Part shown: in pieces, positions 25,554-33,340 of the stretch
How positions within the stretch are numbered: the stretch's first letter is position 1
Layout of the letters: each line of letters starts with the position of its first letter
NCBI GenBank assembly: GCA_949155905.1
Contig: CASCWU010000023.1
Span: 1-40,709 of the forward strand
Reading direction: 5' to 3'
DNA: 40,709 bases
From: an uncultured Lachnospiraceae bacterium
GTDB lineage: Bacteria; Bacillota; Clostridia; Lachnospirales; Lachnospiraceae
Position numbers and translations under genes: made by a program
The notes under the pieces: generated by a model
Told to the model about the DNA's origin: nothing
The model's input: only the letters and a program-made list of their open reading frames with translations
Databases searched by the model: none

Positions 25554-25587
25554 TTCTTACTAATGTAAGAACGCCTCTAGCGTTCTT
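25554..25587. promoter_or_regulatory. Two overlapping, mutually exclusive hairpins
   Basis: Hairpin 1 pairs 25554-25560 with 25565-25571 (TTCTTAC/GTAAGAA, loop TAAT). Hairpin 2 pairs 25567-25574 with 25580-25587 (AAGAACGC/GCGTTCTT, loop CTCTA). Both use 25567-25571, so only one can form fully. The patch is GC-richer than the surrounding AT-rich 670-bp intergenic region, and flanking CGTCG and CGGCG could close an outer stem. No T-run follows. Confidence 0.45.
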
Positions 25588-25640
25588 GCGGCGGCGTGAA
25601 AGCTCATCTAATCTTATCCAATATAACTGGTTAATCAACA

Positions 25641-25665
25641 AGGTAAAGAAAGATGAAGTTTACCT
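25641..25665. repeat. AGGTAAA/TTTACCT inverted pair
   Basis: AGGTAAA (25641-25647) and TTTACCT (25659-25665) face each other across 11 bp. The same heptamer recurs as direct repeats in the module B regulatory region. A possible regulator site. Confidence 0.4.
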
Positions 25666-25769
25666 GATAAAAATAGATATAGGCTCTATTATTTTGTCTA
25701 AATAGCATAAAATATATAATAAAATATTGTTATAATATACAGATATGATAATAAAAACAAGGCATTCTA

Positions 25770-25798
25770 TTGACAAAAGCTATGTAAAATATTAAAAT
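25770..25798 (+). promoter_or_regulatory. Promoter of ABC transporter-sulfatase operon A
   Basis: A perfect TTGACA (25770-25775), a 17-bp spacer and TAAAAT (25793-25798). Predicted start about 25805, leaving a leader of about 195 bases to ATG 26001; this leader includes a small hairpin ACAGAG/CTCTGT at 25927-25941. Confidence 0.75.
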
Positions 25799-25807
25799 AG
25801 CATTAAA

Positions 25808-25853
25808 GTAAGCGGTTACATTAAACATTCCTTTTTGCCACAGTAACCGGTTA
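25808..25853. promoter_or_regulatory. Two LacI-type operators
   Basis: GTAAGCGGTTAC (25808-25819) and the perfect palindrome TAACCGGTTA (25844-25853) both have the central CG and AA/TT flanks of LacI-family sites. Their centres are 35 bp apart, just downstream of the promoter, so repressor binding would block initiation or early elongation. Confidence 0.7.
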
Positions 25854-26000
25854 TTTGAAACAAGTTCCCTTCCATACCAGCAAAAAGGAAAGGAGCCAGG
25901 GAAAAAGAGGGGTGTCAGGCTGGAGTACAGAGAAACTCTGTGAGAAGTTCTGTGCCGTTTGAACGAGAAACAGCCTGTACCAAAGAAAGGAGAGTACGAA

Positions 26001-27332
26001 ATGAAAAAGAGATCATGGATGCTATGTATGGGATTGGTATTGGCGCTGCTGTTATCGGCATGTGGGAAATCCGGGGAAAAGAACAGCACAGCTAATCCGG
26101 ACAGCGGAAAGAAGGAGGAGCAGACAAAGGGAGAGCAGGGTGACGAGGAGGACGAGGAGCAAGACGGGCAGACGTCCTCTGGCGATCCGGTCAAGATCAA
26201 TATCTGGCTGGCCGGAAGCGGTGACGCTACCTATGACGAGGCTTACCGGGCGATTTTCGATGCGTATTGCGCGGAGCATACTAATGTCAGCTATGAACTG
26301 ACCTTTATTTCCTGGGGCGATTATTTTACGAAGCTCAATACCGGTCTAGTCGGCGGAGCCGGGCCAGATCTGTATATGTTAGGCTATGGACAGATGGGTT
26401 CCGTTCAGGCATTAGGGTATACACTGGCTTTGAATGATTACATTCCAGAGGAATATCATGAAAACTATTATGAAAATATTTTAAATGCGGCTACGATAGA
26501 TGGTAAAATTTATGGTCTGCTGGAGCCTGCGACCAGGCCGTATTTCTATCGGAAAGATATTGCTGCTGCCAATCAGGTGACAGAGGAGGAGATAAACATT
26601 AAGACTCCGGAGGATTTTTATAATCTGGTGCGGAAGCTGACCGTATACGATGAGAATGGCAAGGTGGTAACGTATGGATTGGAAATCGATCCGGACGGCG
26701 AGCAGGATTTCTTTGCCCTGCTTGGAATGTACGACGAGGATGCTAGGCTTTGGAACGACGATATTACGGCTGCCTTTGATTCTCCAGAGGCCATACAGGC
26801 TGTCGAAGGAATCCGGGCTTTGGTGGATGAGGGCTGTGTGTGCTTCCGTGATCCAAGTGCAACGAGCGATGGCTTAACCAATGGTGTTGCCTCAATGGTA
26901 CTGTTTGCAGAAACGGGCTATGTCAATATGGATGCTGCGTTTCCAGGAAATGTCGGGGTAGTCAAAAACGATATGACAACGTTGTTAATCGGGAACTTTT
27001 TGGCAGTCAACAGTGAGTCCAAAAATAAGGAAACAGCAGCCGATATGCTGATTCATATGTTCAGTGAGGATTCCGGGCGGATCAAGCAGGAAAAGATTGG
27101 ACAGTTCGCTTCGATGTACTCCTTAGAGGACGCTTATCTGGAAGCAAATCCGAATTTTGAAAACGTGATCCATTCCTATCAGCATTCCAGAACCTATTCG
27201 GATACGATGACCGCGCAGTATACGGAGCTGATTACCGGCTTCCGTACCGGGTTTGAGACGATTCTCAGAGGAGCGGATGCCGCTTCTGAATTAGAGTCAA
27301 TGGCAGAGACGTGGAATGGCTTATTGCAATAA
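26001..27332 (+). CDS. ABC sugar-binding lipoprotein, module A
   Basis: A 443-residue extracellular solute-binding protein (MalE/UgpB type). The signal peptide has the lipobox LSAC with lipidated C21. A very acidic, low-complexity linker (about 25-55) tethers the binding domain to the membrane, then the mature fold begins at VKINIWLAGSG. It captures an oligosaccharide outside the cell and hands it to the two permeases downstream. ATG 26001 has AAAGGAG upstream; the frame opening at 25959 is upstream noise. It is first in the operon and separated from the permease genes by a hairpin. The ATPase subunit is not in the window, so a shared MsmK-type ATPase is likely used. Confidence 0.92.
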   Translation: MKKRSWMLCMGLVLALLLSACGKSGEKNSTANPDSGKKEEQTKGEQGDEEDEEQDGQTSSGDPVKINIWLAGSGDATYDEAYRAIFDAYCAEHTNVSYELTFISWGDYFTKLNTGLVGGAGPDLYMLGYGQMGSVQALGYTLALNDYIPEEYHENYYENILNAATIDGKIYGLLEPATRPYFYRKDIAAANQVTEEEINIKTPEDFYNLVRKLTVYDENGKVVTYGLEIDPDGEQDFFALLGMYDEDARLWNDDITAAFDSPEAIQAVEGIRALVDEGCVCFRDPSATSDGLTNGVASMVLFAETGYVNMDAAFPGNVGVVKNDMTTLLIGNFLAVNSESKNKETAADMLIHMFSEDSGRIKQEKIGQFASMYSLEDAYLEANPNFENVIHSYQHSRTYSDTMTAQYTELITGFRTGFETILRGADAASELESMAETWNGLLQ

Positions 27333-27349
27333 GAACTCCTAGAAGCCAG

Positions 27350-27388
27350 AGCGCCGGACGCTATGCGTGTGCAGGCTCAGGCGCTTTT
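27350..27388 (+). terminator. Intercistronic attenuator-like hairpin
   Basis: Outer arms AGCGCC/GGCGCT (27350-27355 and 27380-27385) enclose an inner ACGC-tat-GCGT hairpin (27358-27368), and TTTT follows. Such a structure between a binding-protein gene and its permease genes usually lowers downstream expression, leaving the lipoprotein in excess. Confidence 0.55.
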
Positions 27389-27452
27389 GTCGATACGTAA
27401 AATTCCATAAGAAAAGCGATTTGCATATAGAACCATAGAATGGGGGATAAGC

Positions 27453-28334
27453 GTGAAGCAAAGGAAAAAAATCAATAACGAAAACATCGGATATCTCTTG
27501 ATTGCCCCAAGCTATTTGATTTATCTGTTGTTCGTGCTGGTGCCGGTGCTGTGGACGGTAGCGATGTCCTTTACGGATTACAACCTGCGGGAATGGCACT
27601 TTACCGGGATATCGAACTATATCCAGATGTTTCAGGATAAGGTGTTTTTAAAAAGCATCTGGAATACGATCCGCTACAGTCTGATGACGATTCCGGTGGT
27701 GATAGTGCTGGCGCTATGCCTGGCAATGCTGTTAAACCAGAGGTTAAAGGCAAAGGGATTTTTCCGGACGCTATTTTATCTGCCGAATATTTTTTCGATG
27801 GTGGCGGTTTCGATGGCCTGGCTGTATCTGTATGATACGAACAGCGGGATTTTAAACCGGATCTTAAACGGGCTTGGCCTGGAATCGGTCGGCTGGGTAT
27901 CGAGTACGACGATGTCGATGATTTCCGTTGCGGTTATGAGTATCTGGAACCAGGTTGGCTACAACATGATTCTCTTTTTATCCGGCCTGCAGGGGATACC
28001 GGAGCATTTATATGAGGCGGCCAGCATCGACGGAGCGACCCGGTGGCAGAAGTTCCGCCATATTACGATTCCGCAGCTTGCGCCGACGACCTTTTTTGTA
28101 TTCGTCATGGCATGTATCCATTCCTTCCAGGTATTCGGCCAGGTGCTGATCGTGACGAACGGCGGGCCGGTCAATTCGACGACTACGATAGCACATCAGA
28201 TTTATAAAAACGGGTTTGAATATTTCCATATGGGTTATGCCTCTGCTCAGGCGGTTGTACTGCTTCTGATTATTCTGGCGATTACGGTCGTCAACTGGAA
28301 GCATGGAAAGGGAGGTACGAACGATGGAGAGTAA
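27453..28334 (+). CDS. ABC sugar permease (MalF/UgpA type)
   Basis: A 293-residue membrane protein with about six transmembrane helices, the first at about 15-37. The cytoplasmic EAA loop reads EAASIDGATRWQKFRHITIPQLAP and docks the ATPase. The C-terminal region (TNGGPVNSTTTIAHQIYKNGF) is typical of MalF/UgpA-type carbohydrate permeases. Start is GTG 27453 after GGGGGATAA. It overlaps the next permease gene by 11 bp, so the pair is translationally coupled and forms the heteromeric pore for the module A oligosaccharide. Confidence 0.92.
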   Translation: MKQRKKINNENIGYLLIAPSYLIYLLFVLVPVLWTVAMSFTDYNLREWHFTGISNYIQMFQDKVFLKSIWNTIRYSLMTIPVVIVLALCLAMLLNQRLKAKGFFRTLFYLPNIFSMVAVSMAWLYLYDTNSGILNRILNGLGLESVGWVSSTTMSMISVAVMSIWNQVGYNMILFLSGLQGIPEHLYEAASIDGATRWQKFRHITIPQLAPTTFFVFVMACIHSFQVFGQVLIVTNGGPVNSTTTIAHQIYKNGFEYFHMGYASAQAVVLLLIILAITVVNWKHGKGGTNDGE

Positions 28335-29217
28335 AAAAATGGGAATGGGAGCGAAGAATCGTCTGCTGATGACGCTGACCTATTTGATTTTATGCGTCTG
28401 GGTAGTCATAACCCTGGTGCCGATTATTATGGTAGTGTTGACCGCATTTAAAACCGATGGGGAGATTTCGATGGCAAATTTCCGTTGGCTTCCGTCCAGC
28501 TTTACGTATTTTGACAATTTCAAGGAAGCCTGGAGGATGGTCAACTGGCCGGTTTGTTTTGGAAACAGTTTTTTCATTACGGTTCTTGTCGTGGTGGGCA
28601 GCCTGTTTTTCAATTCGCTGGCGGGCTATGCGTTTGCCAGACTGCGCTTTCGAGGCCGGGATCTGCTGTTTATGACGATTCTGCTGGGGATGATGGTTTC
28701 TCCCCAGTCCATTATTATACCGCAGTATGTAATGATGCGTTCCGTGCCGTTAGCAGGAGGAAACAATATGTTTGGAAGTGGTGGAACGGGGCTTTTGGAT
28801 TCCTATGTATCCCTAATCGTGCCGTTTTTGTCCGGTGCATTTGGTATTTTTTTATGCCGGCAGTTTTATTCCACCTTTCCGAAATCTCTGGATGAGGCTG
28901 CCCGGATTGACGGCTGCGGCCCGGTGCGTACTTATTTTTATATTTTCCTTCCGCTGTCCAAAACGATTCTGGCGACGCTGACGATTATGAAGGCAACCTC
29001 TACCTGGAACGATTTCTTTTATCCACTGATTTTTACTCAGTCGGAACGGATGCGGACGGTACAGCTTGCCCTGCAGATGTTTAAGGGCTCGACAACGACG
29101 CATTTTAACTGGCTGATGGCGGCGACTTTGATTACGGTCATTCCGATGGTGATCGTTTACTTTCTGGCACAGAAGCAGTTTGTTCAGGGAATTGCATCTA
29201 CAGGTATGAAAAATTAA
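28324..29217 (+). CDS. ABC sugar permease (MalG/UgpE type)
   Basis: A 297-residue partner permease with about six transmembrane helices. The EAA loop reads DEAARIDGCGPVRTYFYIFLPLSK. The end ...QKQFVQGIASTGMKN is characteristic of MalG-type subunits. ATG 28324 has GGGAGG upstream and lies within the end of the preceding permease gene. The sulfatase gene begins 13 bp after its stop, which ties transport directly to desulfation. Confidence 0.92.
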   Translation: MESKKMGMGAKNRLLMTLTYLILCVWVVITLVPIIMVVLTAFKTDGEISMANFRWLPSSFTYFDNFKEAWRMVNWPVCFGNSFFITVLVVVGSLFFNSLAGYAFARLRFRGRDLLFMTILLGMMVSPQSIIIPQYVMMRSVPLAGGNNMFGSGGTGLLDSYVSLIVPFLSGAFGIFLCRQFYSTFPKSLDEAARIDGCGPVRTYFYIFLPLSKTILATLTIMKATSTWNDFFYPLIFTQSERMRTVQLALQMFKGSTTTHFNWLMAATLITVIPMVIVYFLAQKQFVQGIASTGMKN

Positions 29218-29230
29218 AGGGAGGAACAGT

Positions 29231-31144
29231 ATGAGGGCGATTATGGTAATGTATGATTCCTTAAATCGGGCGTATCTGCCGAATTATGGGAATGACTTGG
29301 TGAAGCTGCCGAATTTTCAGCGTTTGGGAGAGCAGACGATAACGTTTGACAATTCGTATGTCGGCAGTTTGCCGTGTATGCCGGCCAGACGGGAGCTGCA
29401 TACCGGGCGGCTAAACTTCCTGCATCGGGGCTGGTCGCCGGTGGAACCGTTTGACGATTCCATGCCGGAATTATTAAAGCTGAACGGAGTGTATTCGCAT
29501 CTTTGCTCCGATCACCAGCATTATTGGGAGGACGGAGGCGCGACCTACCATACCCGCTACCAGTCCTGGGAGATTGCAAGAGGACAGGAGGGGGATCCAT
29601 GGAAGGGTTCTCTAAAGGAACGGGAGCAGAACACGAGTTTTGGCAGGCCGGAGGATGCGAAGGAAATGCCGTTTTTTGTAAAGAATATCAAACGGCAGGA
29701 TGCGGTCAACCGCAGCTATCTCCAAAGGGAGGAGGATTTCCCGCAGGCGCAGACCTTCCGAAATGGCTTGGAATTTATCGAGGAGAATCAGTCCTATGAC
29801 AACTGGTTTTTGCAAATCGAGACGTTTGATCCGCATGAACCGTTTTTCACGCCGGAGGAATACCAAGCTCTGTACCAGGAAGAGGGAGAGGCAGCGTTTT
29901 CTTATGACTGGCCTCCGTATGGCATTGCAAAAGAGGAGGAAGCGTTCGTCCGCCAAGTAAGAAGGAAATATATGGCGCTGTTGAGTATGTGTGACCATTA
30001 TCTGGGCAAGGTATTGGACTTGATGGATCGCTACGATATGTGGAAGGATACGATGCTGATTGTCAACACGGATCATGGCTATCTGCTAGGGGAACATCTC
30101 TGGTGGTCAAAATCGGTGATGCCGACCTATAATGAAATTGCCCATACGCCGCTCTTTCTCTGGGATCCGCGAGTGGGAATCAGAGGCGAGCGAAGAGTCT
30201 CCCTTGTACAGACGATTGATCTGGCACCGACGATTTTAGATTTCTTTGGCGTCCCAATTCCAAAGGATATGCAGGGAAAGGTGCTGACACCAGTATTAAA
30301 GGAGGATCGGCCGGTACGCAACTATGCCTTATTCGGTTATTTCGGCTCTCATATCAATATCACAGACGGGCGTTGGCTCTATATGCGCGCTCCGGTGCAG
30401 GATGACAACCAGCCTTGTTATGAATATACTCTGATGCCGACCGATATGCGTTCTCGCAAGCCGATTTCGGTTTTGGAGGGGATGGAGCTGGCGGAGCCGT
30501 TTTCCTTTACCAAGGGCGTGCGCACCATGAAGCTTCCGTTTTCCCAGGGACAGGGCGGATCCCAGTATCGCTTCGGGCATAAGCTGTTCGACCTGCAACA
30601 CGATCCAGGACAAGAGCATCCAATCGACGATCCGGCCAAAGAGGCAGAGCTGATCGGGGTAATGGTAGAGTTGATGCGGGAAAATGACGCGCCTGCCGAG
30701 CAATACGAACGGGTAGGAATTCCGAAGGATGGAAAAATCAGCATGGAGGAGCTTTTGGAGCAGAGAAGGTGTGATCAGAAGGAACGCTTCCCGGAGGAAC
30801 TTCGCCGGTTTGGAGTATGGCAGGAGGAAGCTGTCTGGGCGTACAAGGCTCTGGGCTGGATGCAGCCGATGGAGGAAAACGGATGTCTGGAGGAGAAGCT
30901 AGAGGCGTTTTTAGAGGCCAGAGGAAAGCTAGGAGAAAAGAAGCCAAAGAGTACAGAAGAAGGACAGGAAGCCCAAGCCAGAAAGCCGGAGCAAGGACAG
31001 ACAGAACACAGGTCAAAAGAGCAGGAGCGGGCAGAAGGTAAGATAGAAAAGGCGGATATTCTGGCATTTGCAAAGGAGATTGTGCCGGAGGAGGATTGGG
31101 ATACGGCTCTTTATGCGATGGAGACGATGTCCAGGCTTTCATAG
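29231..31144 (+). CDS. Cytoplasmic sulfatase with C-terminal extension, module A
   Basis: A 637-residue S1-type sulfatase that would hydrolyse a sulfate ester (or sulfamate) on an imported sugar. The formylglycine signature is complete: C49 in CMPARRELHTG (C-x-P-x-R-x4-T-G). Metal-binding Asp/His lie in NTDHGYLLGEH, with HEPFF and TIDLAPTILDFFG also typical. There is no signal peptide, so it acts in the cytosol. It needs a formylglycine-generating maturase (anSME in anaerobes) not found here. Residues about 495-637 extend beyond the module B paralogue and include a Lys/Glu/Gln-rich stretch. Good ribosome binding site GGGAGG. Substrate specificity cannot be read from the sequence. Confidence 0.92.
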   Translation: MRAIMVMYDSLNRAYLPNYGNDLVKLPNFQRLGEQTITFDNSYVGSLPCMPARRELHTGRLNFLHRGWSPVEPFDDSMPELLKLNGVYSHLCSDHQHYWEDGGATYHTRYQSWEIARGQEGDPWKGSLKEREQNTSFGRPEDAKEMPFFVKNIKRQDAVNRSYLQREEDFPQAQTFRNGLEFIEENQSYDNWFLQIETFDPHEPFFTPEEYQALYQEEGEAAFSYDWPPYGIAKEEEAFVRQVRRKYMALLSMCDHYLGKVLDLMDRYDMWKDTMLIVNTDHGYLLGEHLWWSKSVMPTYNEIAHTPLFLWDPRVGIRGERRVSLVQTIDLAPTILDFFGVPIPKDMQGKVLTPVLKEDRPVRNYALFGYFGSHINITDGRWLYMRAPVQDDNQPCYEYTLMPTDMRSRKPISVLEGMELAEPFSFTKGVRTMKLPFSQGQGGSQYRFGHKLFDLQHDPGQEHPIDDPAKEAELIGVMVELMRENDAPAEQYERVGIPKDGKISMEELLEQRRCDQKERFPEELRRFGVWQEEAVWAYKALGWMQPMEENGCLEEKLEAFLEARGKLGEKKPKSTEEGQEAQARKPEQGQTEHRSKEQERAEGKIEKADILAFAKEIVPEEDWDTALYAMETMSRLS

Positions 31145-31176
31145 AAGGATAGAAAAGCATAGCAGCGAGGCGGTAA

Positions 31177-31216
31177 GCAGGGAAGCCGTTTGTAAAGACA
31201 GGCGGCTTCCCTCTGC
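31177..31216. terminator. Hairpin between convergent genes
   Basis: A 12-bp GC-rich stem, 31177-31188 with 31203-31216, carries a 2-base bulge. It lies between the sulfatase stop and the end of the coiled-coil gene on the other strand. A T-run is lacking on both sides, so termination is possible but not certain. Confidence 0.5.
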
Positions 31217-31253
31217 TGCAAAAGGCAGGAAACACAAGAAAGGGGATAACTAT

Positions 31254-31811
31254 TCAAGCCAATGCCTGAAGCTGTTGGCTGTGCTGCGCTACAACGTCTT
31301 TTAGCATATCAATATCCGAGCGCATTTCCTTGATATGTTCCGCTTCTTCCAGGTAGCGCTCTGCCGCCGGAAGGTAGTTTTCAGCCAGGAGCCGGATTTG
31401 AGGACGAAGCTCGTTTTCGATGATGAGGTTGATACGGAGTTGTCCTTCTTGCAAAACGGTTACATCCTCTTTGAGGAGTGTTACGTCTTCTTTGAGGACA
31501 GCCACGTCTTCTTTGAGGACAGCCACATCATCTTTGAGGGCAGCCACATCATCTTTGAGGACAGCCACGTCTTCTTTGAGGACAGCCACATCATCTTTGA
31601 GGACAGCCACATCATCTTTGAGGACAGCCACATCTTCTTTGAGGACAGCCACGTCTTCTTTGAGGACAGCCACATCTTCTTTGAGGATAGCCACATCATC
31701 TTTTAGGCCGTTTACGTCCTCTTTTAGAGTTGCAATCTCTTCCTTTACTGGCTCTAGCTTGATATCCAGCAGTTCCGAAATAGCCAGCAAATCTTCCTGT
31801 GTCAATGTCAT
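31254..31811 (-). CDS. Heptad-repeat coiled-coil protein
   Basis: A 185-residue protein of unknown function. The N-terminal segment (1-26, LTQEDLLAISELLDIKL) precedes 14 heptads at residues 27-124 with consensus A-V-L-K-E/D-D-V. This is an almost ideal coiled coil with hydrophobic a/d positions (V and L). A helical C-terminus (NLIIENELRPQIRLLAENYLPAAERYLEEAEHIKEM...QQLQ) closes the protein. There is no signal peptide or membrane segment. ATG 31811 has AGGAGG nine bases upstream. It lies between the two sulfatase modules but has its own promoter, so its link to them is unclear. Confidence 0.82.
   Translation of the reverse strand: MTLTQEDLLAISELLDIKLEPVKEEIATLKEDVNGLKDDVAILKEDVAVLKEDVAVLKEDVAVLKDDVAVLKDDVAVLKEDVAVLKDDVAALKDDVAVLKEDVAVLKEDVTLLKEDVTVLQEGQLRINLIIENELRPQIRLLAENYLPAAERYLEEAEHIKEMRSDIDMLKDVVAQHSQQLQALA
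31440..31733 (-). repeat. 21-bp tandem repeat (14 units) encoding heptads
   Basis: Fourteen 21-bp units run in frame. The central units are near-identical (GAGGACAGCCAC followed by a variable third part), differing mainly at the Glu/Asp codon and at synonymous sites. The high nucleotide identity implies recent expansion or ongoing unit gain and loss. Confidence 0.9.
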
Positions 31812-31884
31812 AATGGTTCACCTCCTGTTCGGATTTTTCTATAGAAGCAATGTATCAATGTCGTATGTTCTTGCCTCTGGAATT

Positions 31885-31914
31885 AGTATAACACAGGAAG
31901 GGGAGGCCTGTCTA
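31885..31914 (-). promoter_or_regulatory. Promoter of coiled-coil gene
   Basis: On the minus strand TAGACA (31909-31914), an 18-bp spacer and TATACT (31885-31890). The leader to ATG 31811 is about 65 bases. Confidence 0.55.
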
Positions 31915-31954
31915 TGGACTGCTAGTCCAATCGAAGCCTTTTTCAAAGGTCCGC

Positions 31955-33037
31955 TTATACCGATTCCCGTTCCATATACTGGAACGGAATATAGGAATCC
32001 TTCTTCGGATATTCCTTTGGATCTAGCTGGTGCAAAAGCAGCTCGACGGCGCGGAAGCCCATCTGGAAGGAATTAACAAAAATACTGGAAAGCGCAGGGA
32101 CAAATTCCTTTCCGGAAGAAGCGCTGAAGGTTGTAGCGATGATCCGGATATGCTCCGGAATCCGAATCCCGTTTTCCTGGAGGTAGTTATAGGCAGTGAC
32201 AGCGGCCGGCGTATCCGTAAAAAACATCCCTTCCGGCGGATTTTTTCCTTTGAGGACACCGGAAAGCAGCAGGGTAAGCTGGTAAGGATCGGTCATATCA
32301 TAATACATTACATGGATATCCTCCGGGGAAAGATGGTGGGTAGTGCAAAATTCCTGGATTTTGTGTTTTAAATAGCTATCCCGGGAAAAATGAGAAAACT
32401 GCATATCCAAAATACCCAAAAAGAACACAATTTTCGTTATCCGGTGTTCATAAAAAACCTGCAGCACCTTTTGATAATATTCCTGCAGCCCCCCATAGAC
32501 GTTATGCTCCAGGCTGATAGCAGGATCTGGCGGGCCAGTATAGACATAAGGCAGAGAATGACAGCTTAGTTCCTTTAAATAAGGAGGCGTATGATCGACA
32601 ATCAATCCGTCATAGCCAGAACTTTGCTCTAAAATATGGGAAAAGCTTTTTTCTGGATCTCCCCAGACCTCCTCGGATATCATAGGTGTAAACAGGATAT
32701 CACAGTCGTATTTGGTAGCGGCATGGATAGCGCCCAGCCAAAATTGTTCCAAATAGTTGGCTGGATAGAGTTCCGTTAAAGAGGAAAAAGGGGAAGAGGA
32801 AGGCTGGCCTTGCCGGATAGCATTAAAATTGATCGCCAGGGTATAGCGGTTTCGTTTGTGCAGCCGCCTGGCGTGGACGTTCGGCGTATAGCCAACCTCC
32901 TTCATCACCTGGAGAATCCGTTCCTTTTTCTGTGCCGAGCATTTTCCTTTTCCGTTGATGACATTGGAGACTGTGGCCGGAGAAACCTCTGCCAAGGACG
33001 CAATGTCGTAGATCGTGATTGCTTTTTGATCCTTCAT
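31955..33037 (-). CDS. LacI-family regulator, module B
   Basis: A 360-residue LacI/GalR repressor with HTH ITIYDIASLAEVSPATVSNVIN (residues 7-28) and hinge YTPNVHARRLHKRNR. The sensor domain contains PPEGMFFTDTPAAVTAYNYL, close to the equivalent segment of the module A regulator, so the two are paralogues. ATG 33037 has AGGAGG upstream. It is divergent from the module B lipoprotein-sulfatase genes and presumably binds the palindrome at 33239. A Gln/Ser-rich insertion (residues 75-88, RQGQPSSSPFSSLTE) sits early in the sensor domain. Confidence 0.92.
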   Translation of the reverse strand: MKDQKAITIYDIASLAEVSPATVSNVINGKGKCSAQKKERILQVMKEVGYTPNVHARRLHKRNRYTLAINFNAIRQGQPSSSPFSSLTELYPANYLEQFWLGAIHAATKYDCDILFTPMISEEVWGDPEKSFSHILEQSSGYDGLIVDHTPPYLKELSCHSLPYVYTGPPDPAISLEHNVYGGLQEYYQKVLQVFYEHRITKIVFFLGILDMQFSHFSRDSYLKHKIQEFCTTHHLSPEDIHVMYYDMTDPYQLTLLLSGVLKGKNPPEGMFFTDTPAAVTAYNYLQENGIRIPEHIRIIATTFSASSGKEFVPALSSIFVNSFQMGFRAVELLLHQLDPKEYPKKDSYIPFQYMERESV

Positions 33038-33202
33038 CGTGATACCTCCTGGTAAAAAGAATTGTAATCAGGTGCTGAGGGAAAATGAAAATCAGGTAAA
33101 AGTAAATTCAGGTAAACTGATTAAGAATATTGAACCTCTTTTTGGAGGAAATGTCAAGTTTTTTAGAAAAAATCGGGAAAATAGAGAAAAAAGAAGGGAG
33201 GA

Positions 33203-33232
33203 TTGACAAAAACATCAGGATTATGTTATGCT
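33203..33232 (+). promoter_or_regulatory. Promoter of lipoprotein-sulfatase module B
   Basis: TTGACA (33203-33208), an 18-bp spacer and TATGCT (33227-33232). Predicted start about 33239, with a leader of about 100 bases. Confidence 0.7.
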
Positions 33233-33238
33233 TTTATA

Positions 33239-33252
33239 GTAAATCGGTTTAC
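33239..33252. promoter_or_regulatory. LacI-type operator, module B
   Basis: GTAAATCGGTTTAC is a 14-bp near-perfect palindrome with GTAAA/TTTAC arms and the central CG of LacI-family sites. It covers the predicted transcription start, ideal for repression by the divergent LacI protein. Confidence 0.75.
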
Positions 33253-33340
33253 AAAACAAGGTAAATAAGGTAAACAAAAGGACGGGTCGGGTGCCAGAAG
33301 GAGCTGGCCGGGTTGCTCCGTTCAGATTAGGAGGAAAAGC

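Larger units (their letters stand above)
33094..33274 (+). repeat. Four direct copies of AGGTAAA
   Basis: The heptamer AGGTAAA occurs at 33094-33100, 33110-33116, 33259-33265 and 33268-33274, all in the same orientation. Two lie on the LacI side and two just after the predicted start of the lipoprotein transcript. The rest of the 303-bp spacer is AT-rich and holds the promoter and operator listed separately. Confidence 0.45.

Noticed and set aside
25567-25587. Intrinsic terminator in the module A spacer
   Set aside because: The stem is followed by GCGGCGG on one side and by mixed sequence on the other, so there is no T-run. No gene ends there.
31420-32076. Plus-strand 218-residue frame over the coiled-coil gene
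   Set aside because: Its SSLRTAT-like repeat is only the antisense reading of the 21-bp units. The minus-strand frame has a ribosome binding site, a promoter and a sensible coiled coil.
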